Source: Chloroflexota bacterium (lineage in GTDB: Bacteria > Chloroflexota > Ktedonobacteria > Ktedonobacterales > Ktedonobacteraceae). From it: a DNA stretch of 13,592 bases. The stretch covers positions 1-13,592 of the forward strand of contig VBJK01000152.1 of assembly GCA_005879655.1 (NCBI GenBank), read 5' to 3'. Every line of letters begins with the position of its first letter. Within the stretch, counting starts at the first letter, position 1. The position numbers were made by a program, and so were the translations under genes. Shown here piece by piece: positions 1-6,287 of this stretch. Below the pieces are notes generated by a model. It did not search any database. It was not told where the DNA came from and saw only the letters and a list, made by a program, of their open reading frames with translations.

Positions 1-1
1 C

Positions 2-235
2 AAGGGCCAGATTGCTGTTGGGGCGGATGCCGATATGGTGCTGGTTGATCTACGGGCGCAGAGTGTCTTGCGGGCCGAGGATCTGCATTATCGTCATCAA
101 CATAGCCCCTATGTGGGACGATCGTTGCGTGGGCGTATTGTGCGTACGTTTGTGCGGGGGGTGAGTGTGTTTGCTGATGGGATGTTTGCTGATGGGGGTG
201 TTGGGCGTTTGTGCAAGCCATCTGTCATTGTCTAA
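2..235 (+). CDS. C-terminus of a cyclic amidohydrolase (allantoinase/dihydroorotase family), partial
   Basis: The gene enters from the left edge, and only its last 77 codons are present, ending at TAA 233-235. The visible part starts with the pattern KGQIAVGADADMVLVD, the closing beta-strand motif of the metal-dependent amidohydrolase superfamily, in which a glycine-rich turn is followed by an Asp and a hydrophobic V-L-V-D strand. It continues with HSPYVGRSLRGRIVRTFVRG. An H-x-x-S-P-Y-x-G-R segment followed by a G-x-V-x-x-T-x-V-R-G strand is typical of allantoinase, dihydroorotase and hydantoinase C-termini. These enzymes hydrolyse a cyclic amide ring (allantoin, dihydroorotate or hydantoin). 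The metal-binding residues lie outside the window, so the substrate cannot be fixed. The molybdenum hydroxylase operon 2 kb downstream makes allantoinase attractive, but this is context only. Confidence 0.75.
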   Translation, partial: KGQIAVGADADMVLVDLRAQSVLRAEDLHYRHQHSPYVGRSLRGRIVRTFVRGVSVFADGMFADGGVGRLCKPSVIV

Positions 236-548
236 TACTGGTCGTGGACGTTTCCGAAAACGATAAGGAAGCAATGTTAGGGTTTTTGTTCTTGTCTTTA
301 TCTGAATATAAGATCAGCTATGCAAAGATGATTAAAGCTACTCAGTACATATTAGGGAGGCAGTTCTAGTATACTTCTTCGTTGGACGAGTTGCAAGGAA
401 CTTTGCAGCGAGCTATCTCACACTCCCATTATGACCAGTGGCATTGTAATATCGATCCATCTCGTCTATACTAAACCTAAAGTGCCAAAAGTACTGATGA
501 CCGCGATTAAGCGCCAAGCGAATTACATGATTCAGCAGGAGAGTGAGC
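236..548. other. Intergenic region upstream of the small membrane protein
   Basis: About 310 bases with no convincing gene. Short open frames here lack ribosome binding sites and protein-like composition. The stretch holds a small inverted repeat (GCAA 391-394 with TTGC at about 402-405) and, near its end, a sigma-70-type promoter candidate and the ribosome binding site of the next gene. No terminator for the upstream amidohydrolase gene is obvious. Confidence 0.5.
444..472 (+). promoter_or_regulatory. Candidate sigma-70 promoter of the small membrane protein gene
   Basis: A -35-like TTGTAA (444-449) and a -10-like TATACT (467-472) are separated by 17 bases, and the gene starts 77 bases after the -10. 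The -10 differs from TATAAT at one position and the -35 from TTGACA at two. This is pattern matching only. Confidence 0.35.
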
Positions 549-917
549 ATGCCACAAGATCAGGGATCATATCAGGCAGCGACGGCAGCAGCAGGAGTAA
601 TGACCTTAATAATGCTACTGATTGGTCTAGCTGTTATTGTCTTCTCGGTTGTTATCTATTGGAAGATCTTTTCCAAGGCGGGCTATAGTGGTGCTCTGGG
701 CTTATTGATGTTTGTACCAATCGCAAATATTATTGTATTGTGCATCCTTGCCTTCGGCAACTGGCCAGTGCTCCAGGAGCTGAATATGCTACGCCAACGC
801 AACGGTATGGCACCGGGACCACAGTATCCGCAGGCCCCTTATCCGCAACAACAACCGTCGTATCCGCAACAGCCACCTTCGTATTCACAACAACCGCCTT
901 CATATCCACAATATTAG
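549..917 (+). CDS. Small two-helix membrane protein with a Pro/Gln/Tyr-rich repeat tail
   Basis: A 122-residue protein. The ATG at 549 is preferred over an in-frame GTG at 543, because AGGAG (537-541) sits 7 bases before the ATG and the GTG overlaps it. Residues about 17-38 form a first hydrophobic helix. Residues about 47-68 form a second helix, containing a Pro-Ile-Ala-Asn turn (57-60). Between them lies YWKIFSKAGYSG, and after the second helix a short amphipathic stretch. This layout (W-x-I-F-x-K-A-G-x-x-G, then P-x-x-N in the next helix) is common in small bacterial membrane proteins of unknown function. From residue 89 to the end the chain is a low-complexity tail of YPQ and PSYPQQP-type repeats, probably disordered and facing the cytoplasm or outside. 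No enzymatic motif is visible. The gene stands alone, with its own promoter candidate upstream and a palindrome downstream. The specific function is not recognised. Confidence 0.75.
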   Translation: MPQDQGSYQAATAAAGVMTLIMLLIGLAVIVFSVVIYWKIFSKAGYSGALGLLMFVPIANIIVLCILAFGNWPVLQELNMLRQRNGMAPGPQYPQAPYPQQQPSYPQQPPSYSQQPPSYPQY

Positions 918-979
918 TTGAAGACCCACTTCCCCATATCTTTTGGGTTGAGTGCGAGAATGGAAATGACAAACCGGTT

Positions 980-1015
980 TATAATGCAGCACTGATCTAT
1001 CAGCTCTGCATTATA
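980..1015. terminator. 36-bp palindrome, possible intrinsic terminator
   Basis: The outer arms TATAATGCAG (980-989) and CTGCATTATA (1006-1015) pair perfectly over 10 bp. A further CTGAT/ATCAG pair lies inside, separated from the outer stem by 2-nt internal loops. It lies 63 bases after the stop of the membrane protein gene. There is no T-tract after it, so a terminator role is only plausible. A protein-binding palindrome is the alternative. Confidence 0.4.
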
Positions 1016-1300
1016 GACTACGCAAGTTGAACCAGCCTTTAATCGTGCTTCCAGCCAACCGCTCGTGCCAGTACAATGACCTCATCATTTTTCATTGACG
1101 AGCAAGCCCGCAGTATGCTACAAATGGAGTTACAACACCATTTGTTCCTTTCCCCCATATAGCACACTACAAGGAGATCAAAGGCATGGCAAAGGTCTCG
1201 TTCAGCGAGCTTCAACACACCGTGTGTTTTCCACAACAAACCTAGGCGCAAGGAATTACGCGGCTACGAAACTTGTGTGCCTCACCATCTAGTTGGTTTA

Positions 1301-1309
1301 TGTTATACT
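1301..1309 (+). promoter_or_regulatory. Extended -10 promoter element for the molybdenum hydroxylase operon
   Basis: TGT followed by TATACT (1301-1309) matches an extended -10 (TGn-TATAAT) with one mismatch. No good -35 lies at the usual distance, which is normal for extended -10 promoters. About 75 bases downstream is a purine-rich ribosome binding site (AAGAAGG, 1382-1388) followed by ATG 1398. This is the transcription and translation start expected for the FAD subunit gene, whose coding sequence now resumes at 2309 beyond an inserted element. Confidence 0.4.
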
Positions 1310-1381
1310 GTTCAATAGTAGCTTGAGAGTAGAAATACAACTTCTCAATCATGGCCACAAAGTACAATGTGTAATAAACAC

Positions 1382-1400
1382 AAGAAGGTAGGTCTTTATG
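1382..1400 (+). promoter_or_regulatory. Orphaned ribosome binding site and start codon left of the inserted element
   Basis: AAGAAGG (1382-1388) lies 9 bases before ATG (1398-1400). The frame from this ATG closes after six codons inside the inserted element. The FAD subunit coding sequence at 2309 begins with ATG and has no Shine-Dalgarno sequence of its own. This site is therefore most simply read as the original translation start, detached by the insertion. Confidence 0.5.
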
Positions 1401-1668
1401 TCAAGTACCCCCGCATAGAATGCGGAGGCTTGTAGATTGACTCGTTCAGTTTGCAAGCCTGGACCTGAGCAGACTCAGCCAGGGGAGGGCTTGTCCCTTC
1501 TATTGGGCTCCGTTACAAGTGAATGCGGCCTAGCCGATGTCAATAGGCACGTCCGAATGCTTCACCAGTTCGGACCACTGCGGGGCAGGGTTAAAAAGTG
1601 TAGAGGGAGAAGCCGGTGCTCTGTCCAACAAACCACTTGCACACGTTGTCGAGGTGAGCATCACCTGG
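1401..1668 (+). ncRNA. Probable omega RNA (HEARO) of the IscB element
   Basis: In IscB loci the guide RNA scaffold is encoded directly upstream of iscB and begins at the left end of the element; this segment occupies that place. Visible stems are: CCGCAT/ATGCGG around loop AGA (1411-1425); CCTGG/CCAGG (1458-1462 with 1479-1483) enclosing TGAG/CTCA (1466-1469 with 1474-1477); GTCCGAA/TTCGGAC (1551-1557 with 1569-1575); and AGGTGA/TCACCT around GCA (1652-1666). All reading frames through it give low-quality translations, which supports an RNA. By analogy the guide would be the bases immediately 5' of 1401, which here are the detached leader of the FAD subunit gene. A covariance-model match to the HEARO family would confirm it. 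The 3' end is not defined by the sequence. Confidence 0.6.
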
Positions 1669-1708
1669 GAAACCAGAGGCCCATGTCGGGCAAAAGCAAA
1701 GGAACAGG

Positions 1709-2256
1709 GGAACTGCTATCTCATCAGCGCTTGGCAAGCGTCGCAACGTGCGTCGGGGGCGCAGGCAACGCCACACACGCTACCGCGCCCCTCGGTGTGC
1801 CAATCGCCGCCGACGTGCAGGGTGGCTTCCCCCCTCTTTGCTCTCGCGGGTCAAGAACATCCTGACCTGGGTCAAGCGTATCAGCAGGATCGCGTACGTG
1901 ACTGCACTCTCCCAAGAGTTGGTCCGTTTCGACCTGCAAAAAATGGGGAATCCCGAAATCTCTGGCGTCTCTTAAACGACCTGGGTTTCCCGACCAGTCA
2001 TCGCAAGAGGCGCAAACGCTACTTCGGATATCAGACTGGCGATTTGGTTCGAGCCGTTGTCCCTGAGACGCTTGCTTGTCGAGGAAGGCATGTTGGGCGG
2101 GTTGCTGTACGAGTCAGGGGAACCTTCAACATCACGACCAAGAGAGGAAAAGTCACTGATGTCCCGTATCGGTTTTGTCGGCCCATCGGACGGACGACGG
2201 GCTATAGCTACCAGACAGGAGAGCGGCATGCAGTCCCACTCCCAACCAGCCGATAA
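1709..2256 (+). pseudogene. iscB: iscB remnant: arginine-rich bridge helix, RuvC-II piece and C-terminal domain, HNH core deleted
   Basis: Two IscB pieces in different frames. The first (about 1709-1975) reads GTAISSALGKRRNVRRGRR, then RHTRYRAPRCANRRRR and GWLPPSLLSRV. This is the arginine-rich bridge helix and the region after it. It continues to ALSQELVRFDLQKM, the RuvC-II strand with its expected catalytic Glu, and ends NPEISGV followed by TAA. The second (about 1976-2256) reads DLGFPTSHRKRRKRYFGYQT, GDLVRAVV, GRVAVRVRGTFNITTKRG and YRFCRPIGRTTGYSY, the C-terminal domain of IscB. Missing are the PLMP domain and RuvC-I before 1709, and everything between GVEY-type residues and the C-terminal domain, that is the HNH nuclease and RuvC-III. 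A full IscB is about 400-500 residues, and fewer than 190 remain. No nuclease activity is expected. IscB is an RNA-guided DNA nuclease, ancestor of Cas9. Confidence 0.85.
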
Positions 2257-2261
2257 GGAAC

Positions 2262-2302
2262 GGCCATTCCTCCTCGGCATAAATGCGCGAGGCTCCCTGG
2301 CC
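2262..2302. repeat. Right-end hairpin of the IscB-type element
   Basis: The inner stem CCTCG (2272-2276) pairs with CGAGG (2288-2292), with GCAT/ATGC (2277-2280 with 2283-2286) inside it and one bulged G. An outer stem GGCCA (2262-2266) pairs with TGGCC (2298-2302). Subterminal hairpins of this sort are the transposase recognition structures of IS200/IS605-type elements. It starts six bases after the iscB remnant stop codon and ends seven bases before the FAD subunit ATG. Confidence 0.6.
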
Positions 2303-2308
2303 CCTTCT

Positions 2309-3304
2309 ATGTGGCAAAGCTATTTACAACCGACCAGTCTCGCTGAAACACTGGCATTGCTCCACCGCTACGCCGGGCAAGCGCGATTGATCGCTGGTGG
2401 TACCGATGTGTTGGTTGAGCTACAACGAGGCGTCAAACCAACTGCAACGCTGATCGATATAACCGCCCTGGATGATTTACACTACGTACGCTATGATGGC
2501 TCTATGCTGACATTGGGAGCACTGGCTACGCACAATGATGTCATCGCCTCCCCTGCATGTGTACGTTATGCCCTACCACTGGCTCAGGCTTGCTGGGAAG
2601 TAGGCGCACCACAGATTCGCACACGCGCCACGCTAGCCGGAAATCTCATTACTGCCTCCCCCGCTAATGATACCATCACACCTTTGATAGCACTGAATGC
2701 TCAGCTTGAGCTTATCAGCCATCGAGGCTCACGTGTAGTGCCATTGCGTGATTTTTATCGGGGTGTACGGCGTACTGTGCTCGAACCCTATGAGCTGCTG
2801 AAAGAAATTCGTGTTCCTGCATTGCACAACAACCAGCGCGGCCTCTTTCTCAAGCTCGGCTTGCGTAGAGCACAGGCCATCTCTGTGATTACCGTTGCCT
2901 TTATAGTCACGCTGACTGATGATGTTGTCAGCGAGGTCAGTATTAGCATGGGCTGTGTTGCACCAACGATTGTTTTTGCCCCCAGCGCCGAGGCATTTTT
3001 GCGTGGGAAAAAGCTGGATAGCGCGGTATGCGAGGAAGCGGGACGCTTGGCGAGCGCTGATATCAAGCCTATTGATGATATACGCGGCTCAGCGGCCTAT
3101 CGACACTCCACTATCGCAGCACTCGTATCACTGGGCTTGCAACGTATCGCAGCTGGCCAGCACGCCGCAGGCTGGATACCACAACCAATCTTGCTAGATA
3201 CCTCCGCACAAACTCAAACCTCGCCAGCACCGGACAAAGCTATCAGCTTGTTGGAGCACAAAACAAGACACTCCTCAATGCGCTACGTGAAAATGCCGCA
3301 TTGA
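2309..3304 (+). CDS. Molybdenum hydroxylase FAD-binding subunit (xanthine dehydrogenase/CoxM family)
   Basis: FAD subunit of a xanthine-dehydrogenase-type molybdenum hydroxylase. It passes electrons from the 2Fe-2S clusters to the final acceptor through FAD. The chain begins [18 protein letters not shown], the family's usual N-terminus, so ATG 2309 is chosen although the frame stays open to 2057 through the inserted element. A29-G-G-T-D33 ([10 protein letters not shown]) and T108-L-A-G-N112 ([11 protein letters not shown]) are the two FAD pyrophosphate-binding motifs. The family-like part ends near residue 285, and about 45 further residues follow. The last of these are out of frame with the coding signal of the 2Fe-2S domain, which starts within them. 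The gene has no close Shine-Dalgarno sequence, because a mobile element separates it from its promoter and ribosome binding site. The order FAD, 2Fe-2S, Mo is that of cox-type operons. The substrate is unknown; purines are possible given the upstream amidohydrolase. Confidence 0.85.
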   Translation: MWQSYLQPTSLAETLALLHRYAGQARLIAGGTDVLVELQRGVKPTATLIDITALDDLHYVRYDGSMLTLGALATHNDVIASPACVRYALPLAQACWEVGAPQIRTRATLAGNLITASPANDTITPLIALNAQLELISHRGSRVVPLRDFYRGVRRTVLEPYELLKEIRVPALHNNQRGLFLKLGLRRAQAISVITVAFIVTLTDDVVSEVSISMGCVAPTIVFAPSAEAFLRGKKLDSAVCEEAGRLASADIKPIDDIRGSAAYRHSTIAALVSLGLQRIAAGQHAAGWIPQPILLDTSAQTQTSPAPDKAISLLEHKTRHSSMRYVKMPH

Positions 3305-3669
3305 CGGGCACAAAGGAGGGGTGTGCTGAAGGAGAGTGCGGAGCCTGCACTGTCTGGCTCAATGGACAGGCGGTGATGTCCTGCCTGGTACCAGCGCCCC
3401 AGGCCCATAACGCCAACGTCACCACTATTGAAGGACTGGCCAATGGGGAAGAGCTTCATCCGTTGCAACAAGCATTTATTGATCATGCCGCCGTACAATG
3501 CGGCTACTGCATTCCTGGCATGCTCATGGCGGGCGCAAAATTGTTACAGGAAGCCACCCAGCCAACGCTTGAACAGGCGCAGATAGCATTGAGCGGCAAC
3601 ATTTGTCGCTGTACTGGCTATCGCAAGATCTTGGATGCTGTGCTGAGCGTGAGAGGAGAGCAAGCATGA
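3211..3669 (+). CDS. Molybdenum hydroxylase 2Fe-2S subunit or domain, start codon missing (probable frameshifted fusion)
   Basis: The frame carries both iron-sulphur motifs of the family. The first is [17 protein letters not shown] followed by Cys (C-x4-C-x2-C-x11-C, plant-ferredoxin type). The second is CGYC with ICRCTGY (C-x2-C and C-x-C). Homology clearly extends upstream of the first available start (TTG 3301): [20 protein letters not shown] encoded at 3232-3291 is the usual N-terminal beta-grasp strand and helix. No ATG, GTG or TTG exists in this frame between the stop codons at 3073-3078 and TTG 3301. Translation from TTG would lack the N-terminal third of the ferredoxin fold. The FAD frame runs into this region one base out of phase. 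The simplest reading is an original FAD plus 2Fe-2S fusion protein broken by a one-base deletion or sequence error at about 3200-3232. Programmed frameshifting is a less likely alternative. The stop overlaps the Mo-subunit ATG (ATGA, 3666-3669). Confidence 0.75.
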   Translation, partial: NSNLASTGQSYQLVGAQNKTLLNALRENAALTGTKEGCAEGECGACTVWLNGQAVMSCLVPAPQAHNANVTTIEGLANGEELHPLQQAFIDHAAVQCGYCIPGMLMAGAKLLQEATQPTLEQAQIALSGNICRCTGYRKILDAVLSVRGEQA

Positions 3670-5825
3670 GTAGTCTGATTGGCGCTTCGCTCAAACGTCC
3701 CGATGCACTGGACAAAGTTACTGGAGCAGCTCGTTATCCTGCTGATTTGATACAATCAGGTATGTTACAGCTACAAGTCGTCTTCGCCCATCGTTCACAC
3801 GCTCGCATTCGTACGCTCGCTAGTAGTGCTGCTCTCCTTGTGCCGGGCGTCGTTGCTGTACTTACCGCTGCGGATGTGCCCTATAACGCCTTTGGACTGA
3901 TAGACGCTGATCAGCCGGTATTATGCGGGGATGTCGTGCGCTTTGAGGGCGACAAGGTTGCGCTGGTCGTTGCGGAGAGCAAAGAGGCGGCTATCGCAGG
4001 TGCAAAATTGGTAAAGGTCGAGTATGAGGAGCTACCGGCGGTAACTGATCCGCGTGCCGCCTTAGCATCTGACGCCCCGCTAGTACACGAGGAACTGGGC
4101 AGCAACCTCCTGTTACACATACCTATTCGTAAGGGTGATGTTGCCCATGCCTTCGCTGAGGCCGATGTCGTAGTGGAGGAGTCTTTTAGCACCTCCTGGC
4201 AGGAACATGCCTACTTACAGCCTGATGCTGGTATTGCTTATATAGATGAGCAGGGGCGGGTAGTATTGGAGACGGCAGGCCAGTGGATGCACGAGGATCT
4301 ACGGCAAATCGCGCAGATGCTCGCTCTACCAGAAGAAAAAGTTATTGTGCGTTATGCGACTATCGGCGGTGCTTTTGGCGGACGTGAAGACCTATCCATA
4401 CAACATGTGCTGGCGCTGGCGGCCTGGAAATTACAGCGACCCGTCGCGCTTGTCTGGAGTCGCGAAGAATCGATTATTGGACATCACAAGCGGCATCCTT
4501 TCCAGATCCGTTGTCGCTGGGGCGCAAAGCAAGATGGTACGATTACCGCCGTTGAAGCAGAGGTAATTGGGGATGGTGGGGCTTACGCCTCAACCAGTGT
4601 GGAAGTCGTCAAGGTGGCTACGCTGCTGGCCAGTGGTTGCTATGAGGTTCCTAATATCTCTGTCGATGGCTATGCAGTCTACACCAATAACGTGCCCTGT
4701 GGAGCATTTCGCGGCTTCGGTGCGCCCCAGGCTCAGTTTGCCAGCGAAATTATGGTGACGCGCCTGGCTCATGCATTGGGTATTGATCCGGTCGCAATGC
4801 GGCGGCGCAATATCTACCGCGAAGGGAGTATTGAGCCAACACAACAGCCATTGCCGCAGGGAGTTAGTGCTTTACAGGTGCTGGAGCGTTGTGTTGCGGA
4901 GGCGCAGACCCGTTGGCAGTATGGCGCGCCACGTCAGCAGACGGCACCTCATTTGCGGCGTGGCATCGGTATTGCCTGCGGCATCAAAAATATTGGCTAC
5001 TCCTTTGGCTATCCTGAGCAGGCTACGGCGACTGTGGAACTCTTTGGGCGCGGCGAGATTGAGCAGGCGATCGTGCGTGTGGGAGCTGCTGATGTGGGGC
5101 AGGGTAGCCATCTCATCCTGCGCCAGATTGCCGCTGAAACATTGGGGCTAGGCTTTGAGCAGATCAAAATGATTTGTGAGGACAGTAGCGAGTCGCCCAA
5201 CGCGGGTAGCGCCTCCGCCTCCCGTATGACGTTAATGGTCGGGCGCGTTGTGAACGAGGCCGCCGCCGCTGCGCGCGAACAATGGGGCTTCACCGATGAC
5301 ACGCATATCACCGTCACACGACAGTACCGCCCGCCGCGTACTACACCACTTGATCCAGTCACCGGGGCGGGACTGCCAAACTATTGTTACGGCTATGTGG
5401 CGCAAGCTGTCGAAGTTGAAGTCAACGTACTGACGGGCCAGGTACAGGTGCTCGGCGTGATCAGCGTGCACGACGTTGGCAAAGCGATCAATCGGCAGCA
5501 GGTCGAGGGACAGATCGAGGGTTGCTTGGCTCAAGCGGTTGGCTATGCCTTGCTCGAACATTTCCAGGTGCGTGATGGACATATCCTCACCCCCTATTTT
5601 AGTACTTACCTCCTACCGACTGTACTAGATATGCCCACAGAAATTGTACCTATCATACTGGAAGAAGCCGATCCCAATGGACCATATGGAGCGCGTGGCG
5701 TTGCTGAAATGCCGCTTGTACCATTTGCACCCGCTATCGCCTCGGCAATTCATGACGCGACCGGTGTCTGGCTTACACAACAGCCAATGACGCCAGAACG
5801 TGTACTGAAGGCACTCGAACAGTAG
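3666..5825 (+). CDS. Molybdenum hydroxylase large (molybdopterin-binding) subunit
   Basis: A 719-residue catalytic subunit. ATG 3666 overlaps the previous stop by 4 nt and has GAGGAGA-type purines about 6 bases upstream, so it is translationally coupled. The frame is open from 3603, but residues before 3666 are shadow. The N-terminal a/b hammerhead domain (residues about 1-115) starts [20 protein letters not shown]. Molybdopterin motifs follow: GGAFGGRED (234-242) and [10 protein letters not shown] (346-355, with the Arg of xanthine-dehydrogenase-type enzymes). The C-terminal GARGVAE (675-681) carries the catalytic Glu681. The AYxCSFR signature of CO dehydrogenase is absent, so this is a hydroxylase and not a CoxL form I. 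It is slightly shorter than the usual 750-790 residues. Such enzymes hydroxylate N-heterocycles or aldehydes (xanthine, nicotinate, isoquinoline and others). The substrate cannot be assigned from sequence alone. Whether the enzyme is assembled depends on the state of the 2Fe-2S gene. Confidence 0.9.
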   Translation: MSSLIGASLKRPDALDKVTGAARYPADLIQSGMLQLQVVFAHRSHARIRTLASSAALLVPGVVAVLTAADVPYNAFGLIDADQPVLCGDVVRFEGDKVALVVAESKEAAIAGAKLVKVEYEELPAVTDPRAALASDAPLVHEELGSNLLLHIPIRKGDVAHAFAEADVVVEESFSTSWQEHAYLQPDAGIAYIDEQGRVVLETAGQWMHEDLRQIAQMLALPEEKVIVRYATIGGAFGGREDLSIQHVLALAAWKLQRPVALVWSREESIIGHHKRHPFQIRCRWGAKQDGTITAVEAEVIGDGGAYASTSVEVVKVATLLASGCYEVPNISVDGYAVYTNNVPCGAFRGFGAPQAQFASEIMVTRLAHALGIDPVAMRRRNIYREGSIEPTQQPLPQGVSALQVLERCVAEAQTRWQYGAPRQQTAPHLRRGIGIACGIKNIGYSFGYPEQATATVELFGRGEIEQAIVRVGAADVGQGSHLILRQIAAETLGLGFEQIKMICEDSSESPNAGSASASRMTLMVGRVVNEAAAAAREQWGFTDDTHITVTRQYRPPRTTPLDPVTGAGLPNYCYGYVAQAVEVEVNVLTGQVQVLGVISVHDVGKAINRQQVEGQIEGCLAQAVGYALLEHFQVRDGHILTPYFSTYLLPTVLDMPTEIVPIILEEADPNGPYGARGVAEMPLVPFAPAIASAIHDATGVWLTQQPMTPERVLKALEQ

Positions 5826-5835
5826 CTCCGCCGTA

Positions 5836-6120
5836 GGGCAACCACGCCCATAGGCATGCGCGCTAAGCGGGGGTCCAGGGGGCTTGGCCCCCTGGCGGGG
5901 TTTGGGGTGTCCCCAAGCTCTCCTTTTCACTCCTCTCGCCGCCTGCGGCGGCGAAGAAAAGAGGTATTTGGGGACACCCCAAACCCCGTCAAAGGGCTGC
6001 AAGCCCTTTGCAATCCTGCTGTCAAGCGTTAGGTTGATGCATATTGGGCAACCACAAGGGATTGCCCTGTGCGTGGACCGGAGGTGCTTATTTCACCGGT
6101 ATTGTCTCTTGTGGTTGCCC
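5836..6120. repeat. Palindromic intergenic repeat cluster, copy A
   Basis: Starts 11 bases after the Mo-subunit stop. It is bounded by GGGCAACCAC (5836-5845) and its reverse complement (6111-6120). Inside are a CCAGGGGGC/GCCCCCTGG hairpin (5875-5895) and a 21-bp perfect inverted repeat (5896-5916 with 5968-5988, beginning CGGGGTTTGGGG). The latter encloses TCGCCGCC-TGC-GGCGGCGA (5936-5954). A 70-bp segment (5981-6050) is identical to 13133-13202, and a 38-bp segment (5846-5883) is identical to 13215-13252. No protein is encoded. It would also form strong RNA hairpins after the upstream operon. Confidence 0.85.
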
Positions 6121-6202
6121 TGTGGTGGGGAGGTAAATGCTTCATTAAAATGTATTGTCCTTTATGGGTACTTTATCACTTGCAATTCTCCGGTAGTTTC
6201 GT

Positions 6203-6224
6203 AATGATATACAATATAATCATT
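6203..6224 (+). promoter_or_regulatory. Promoter -10 inside a small inverted repeat, upstream of the hydrolase gene
   Basis: A perfect TATAAT (6215-6220) lies 68 bases before the hydrolase ATG. It is overlapped by the inverted repeat AATGAT (6203-6208) and ATCATT (6219-6224). The -35 is weak. An operator overlapping the -10 would allow repression of the hydrolase-monooxygenase unit, but this is inference. Confidence 0.35.
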
Positions 6225-6287
6225 GAGATGCAACTTGCTATAGGAACAACATCCATGTAGCAGGGTCTTAAATAAGGAGAGTCAGCG

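Larger units (their letters stand above)
918..1397. other. Intergenic region between the membrane protein gene and the IscB-type element
   Basis: About 480 bases without a convincing gene. It holds a palindrome just after the upstream gene (980-1015) and an extended -10 promoter (1301-1309) for the molybdenum hydroxylase operon. It also has one short frame with a good ribosome binding site: AAGGAG 1171-1176, ATG 1186, stop at 1243-1245. That frame encodes 19 residues beginning MAKVSFSELQ. It may be a remnant of a gene start, but it is too short to identify. Confidence 0.5.
1401..2308 (+). mobile_element. Decayed IscB/HEARO-type element (IS200/IS605-like superfamily), non-autonomous
   Basis: The element is inferred from four things. 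Hairpins lie near both ends (1411-1425 and 2262-2302) and share a GCAT/ATGC core. A structured omega-RNA-like segment occupies the 5' side. Two separated pieces of an IscB protein fill the rest. The tetranucleotide TATG is present at the left junction (1397-1400) and again at the right junction (2308-2311). No transposase gene is present. IscB elements are related to IS200/IS605 transposons and usually need a Y1 transposase in trans. The exact ends are uncertain by a few bases because of the shared TATG. The element sits precisely between the ribosome binding site and the coding sequence of the FAD subunit gene. Confidence 0.7.

Noticed and set aside
1537..2256. A 239-residue open frame as one intact protein
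   Set aside because: Only its last 90 or so residues match IscB. The earlier part runs out of frame through the RNA-like segment and the bridge-helix piece, which is encoded in another frame.
2057..2308. A long N-terminal extension of the FAD subunit (start at 2057)
   Set aside because: This stretch is the iscB C-terminal piece and right-end hairpin read out of frame. The family N-terminus begins at the ATG at 2309.
4590..5362. Minus-strand open frames within the Mo subunit gene
   Set aside because: They lie opposite a conserved coding frame and have no recognisable motifs or start signals.
3666..5825. Aerobic CO dehydrogenase large subunit (CoxL)
   Set aside because: The gene order matches cox operons, but the AYxCSFR active-site loop is absent and AFRGFG is present, which points to a general molybdenum hydroxylase.
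5884..6204. Open frames of about 100 codons inside the repeat cluster, on both strands
   Set aside because: They consist of translated palindromic repeat sequence. Similar frames appear in each repeat copy and have no ribosome binding sites.
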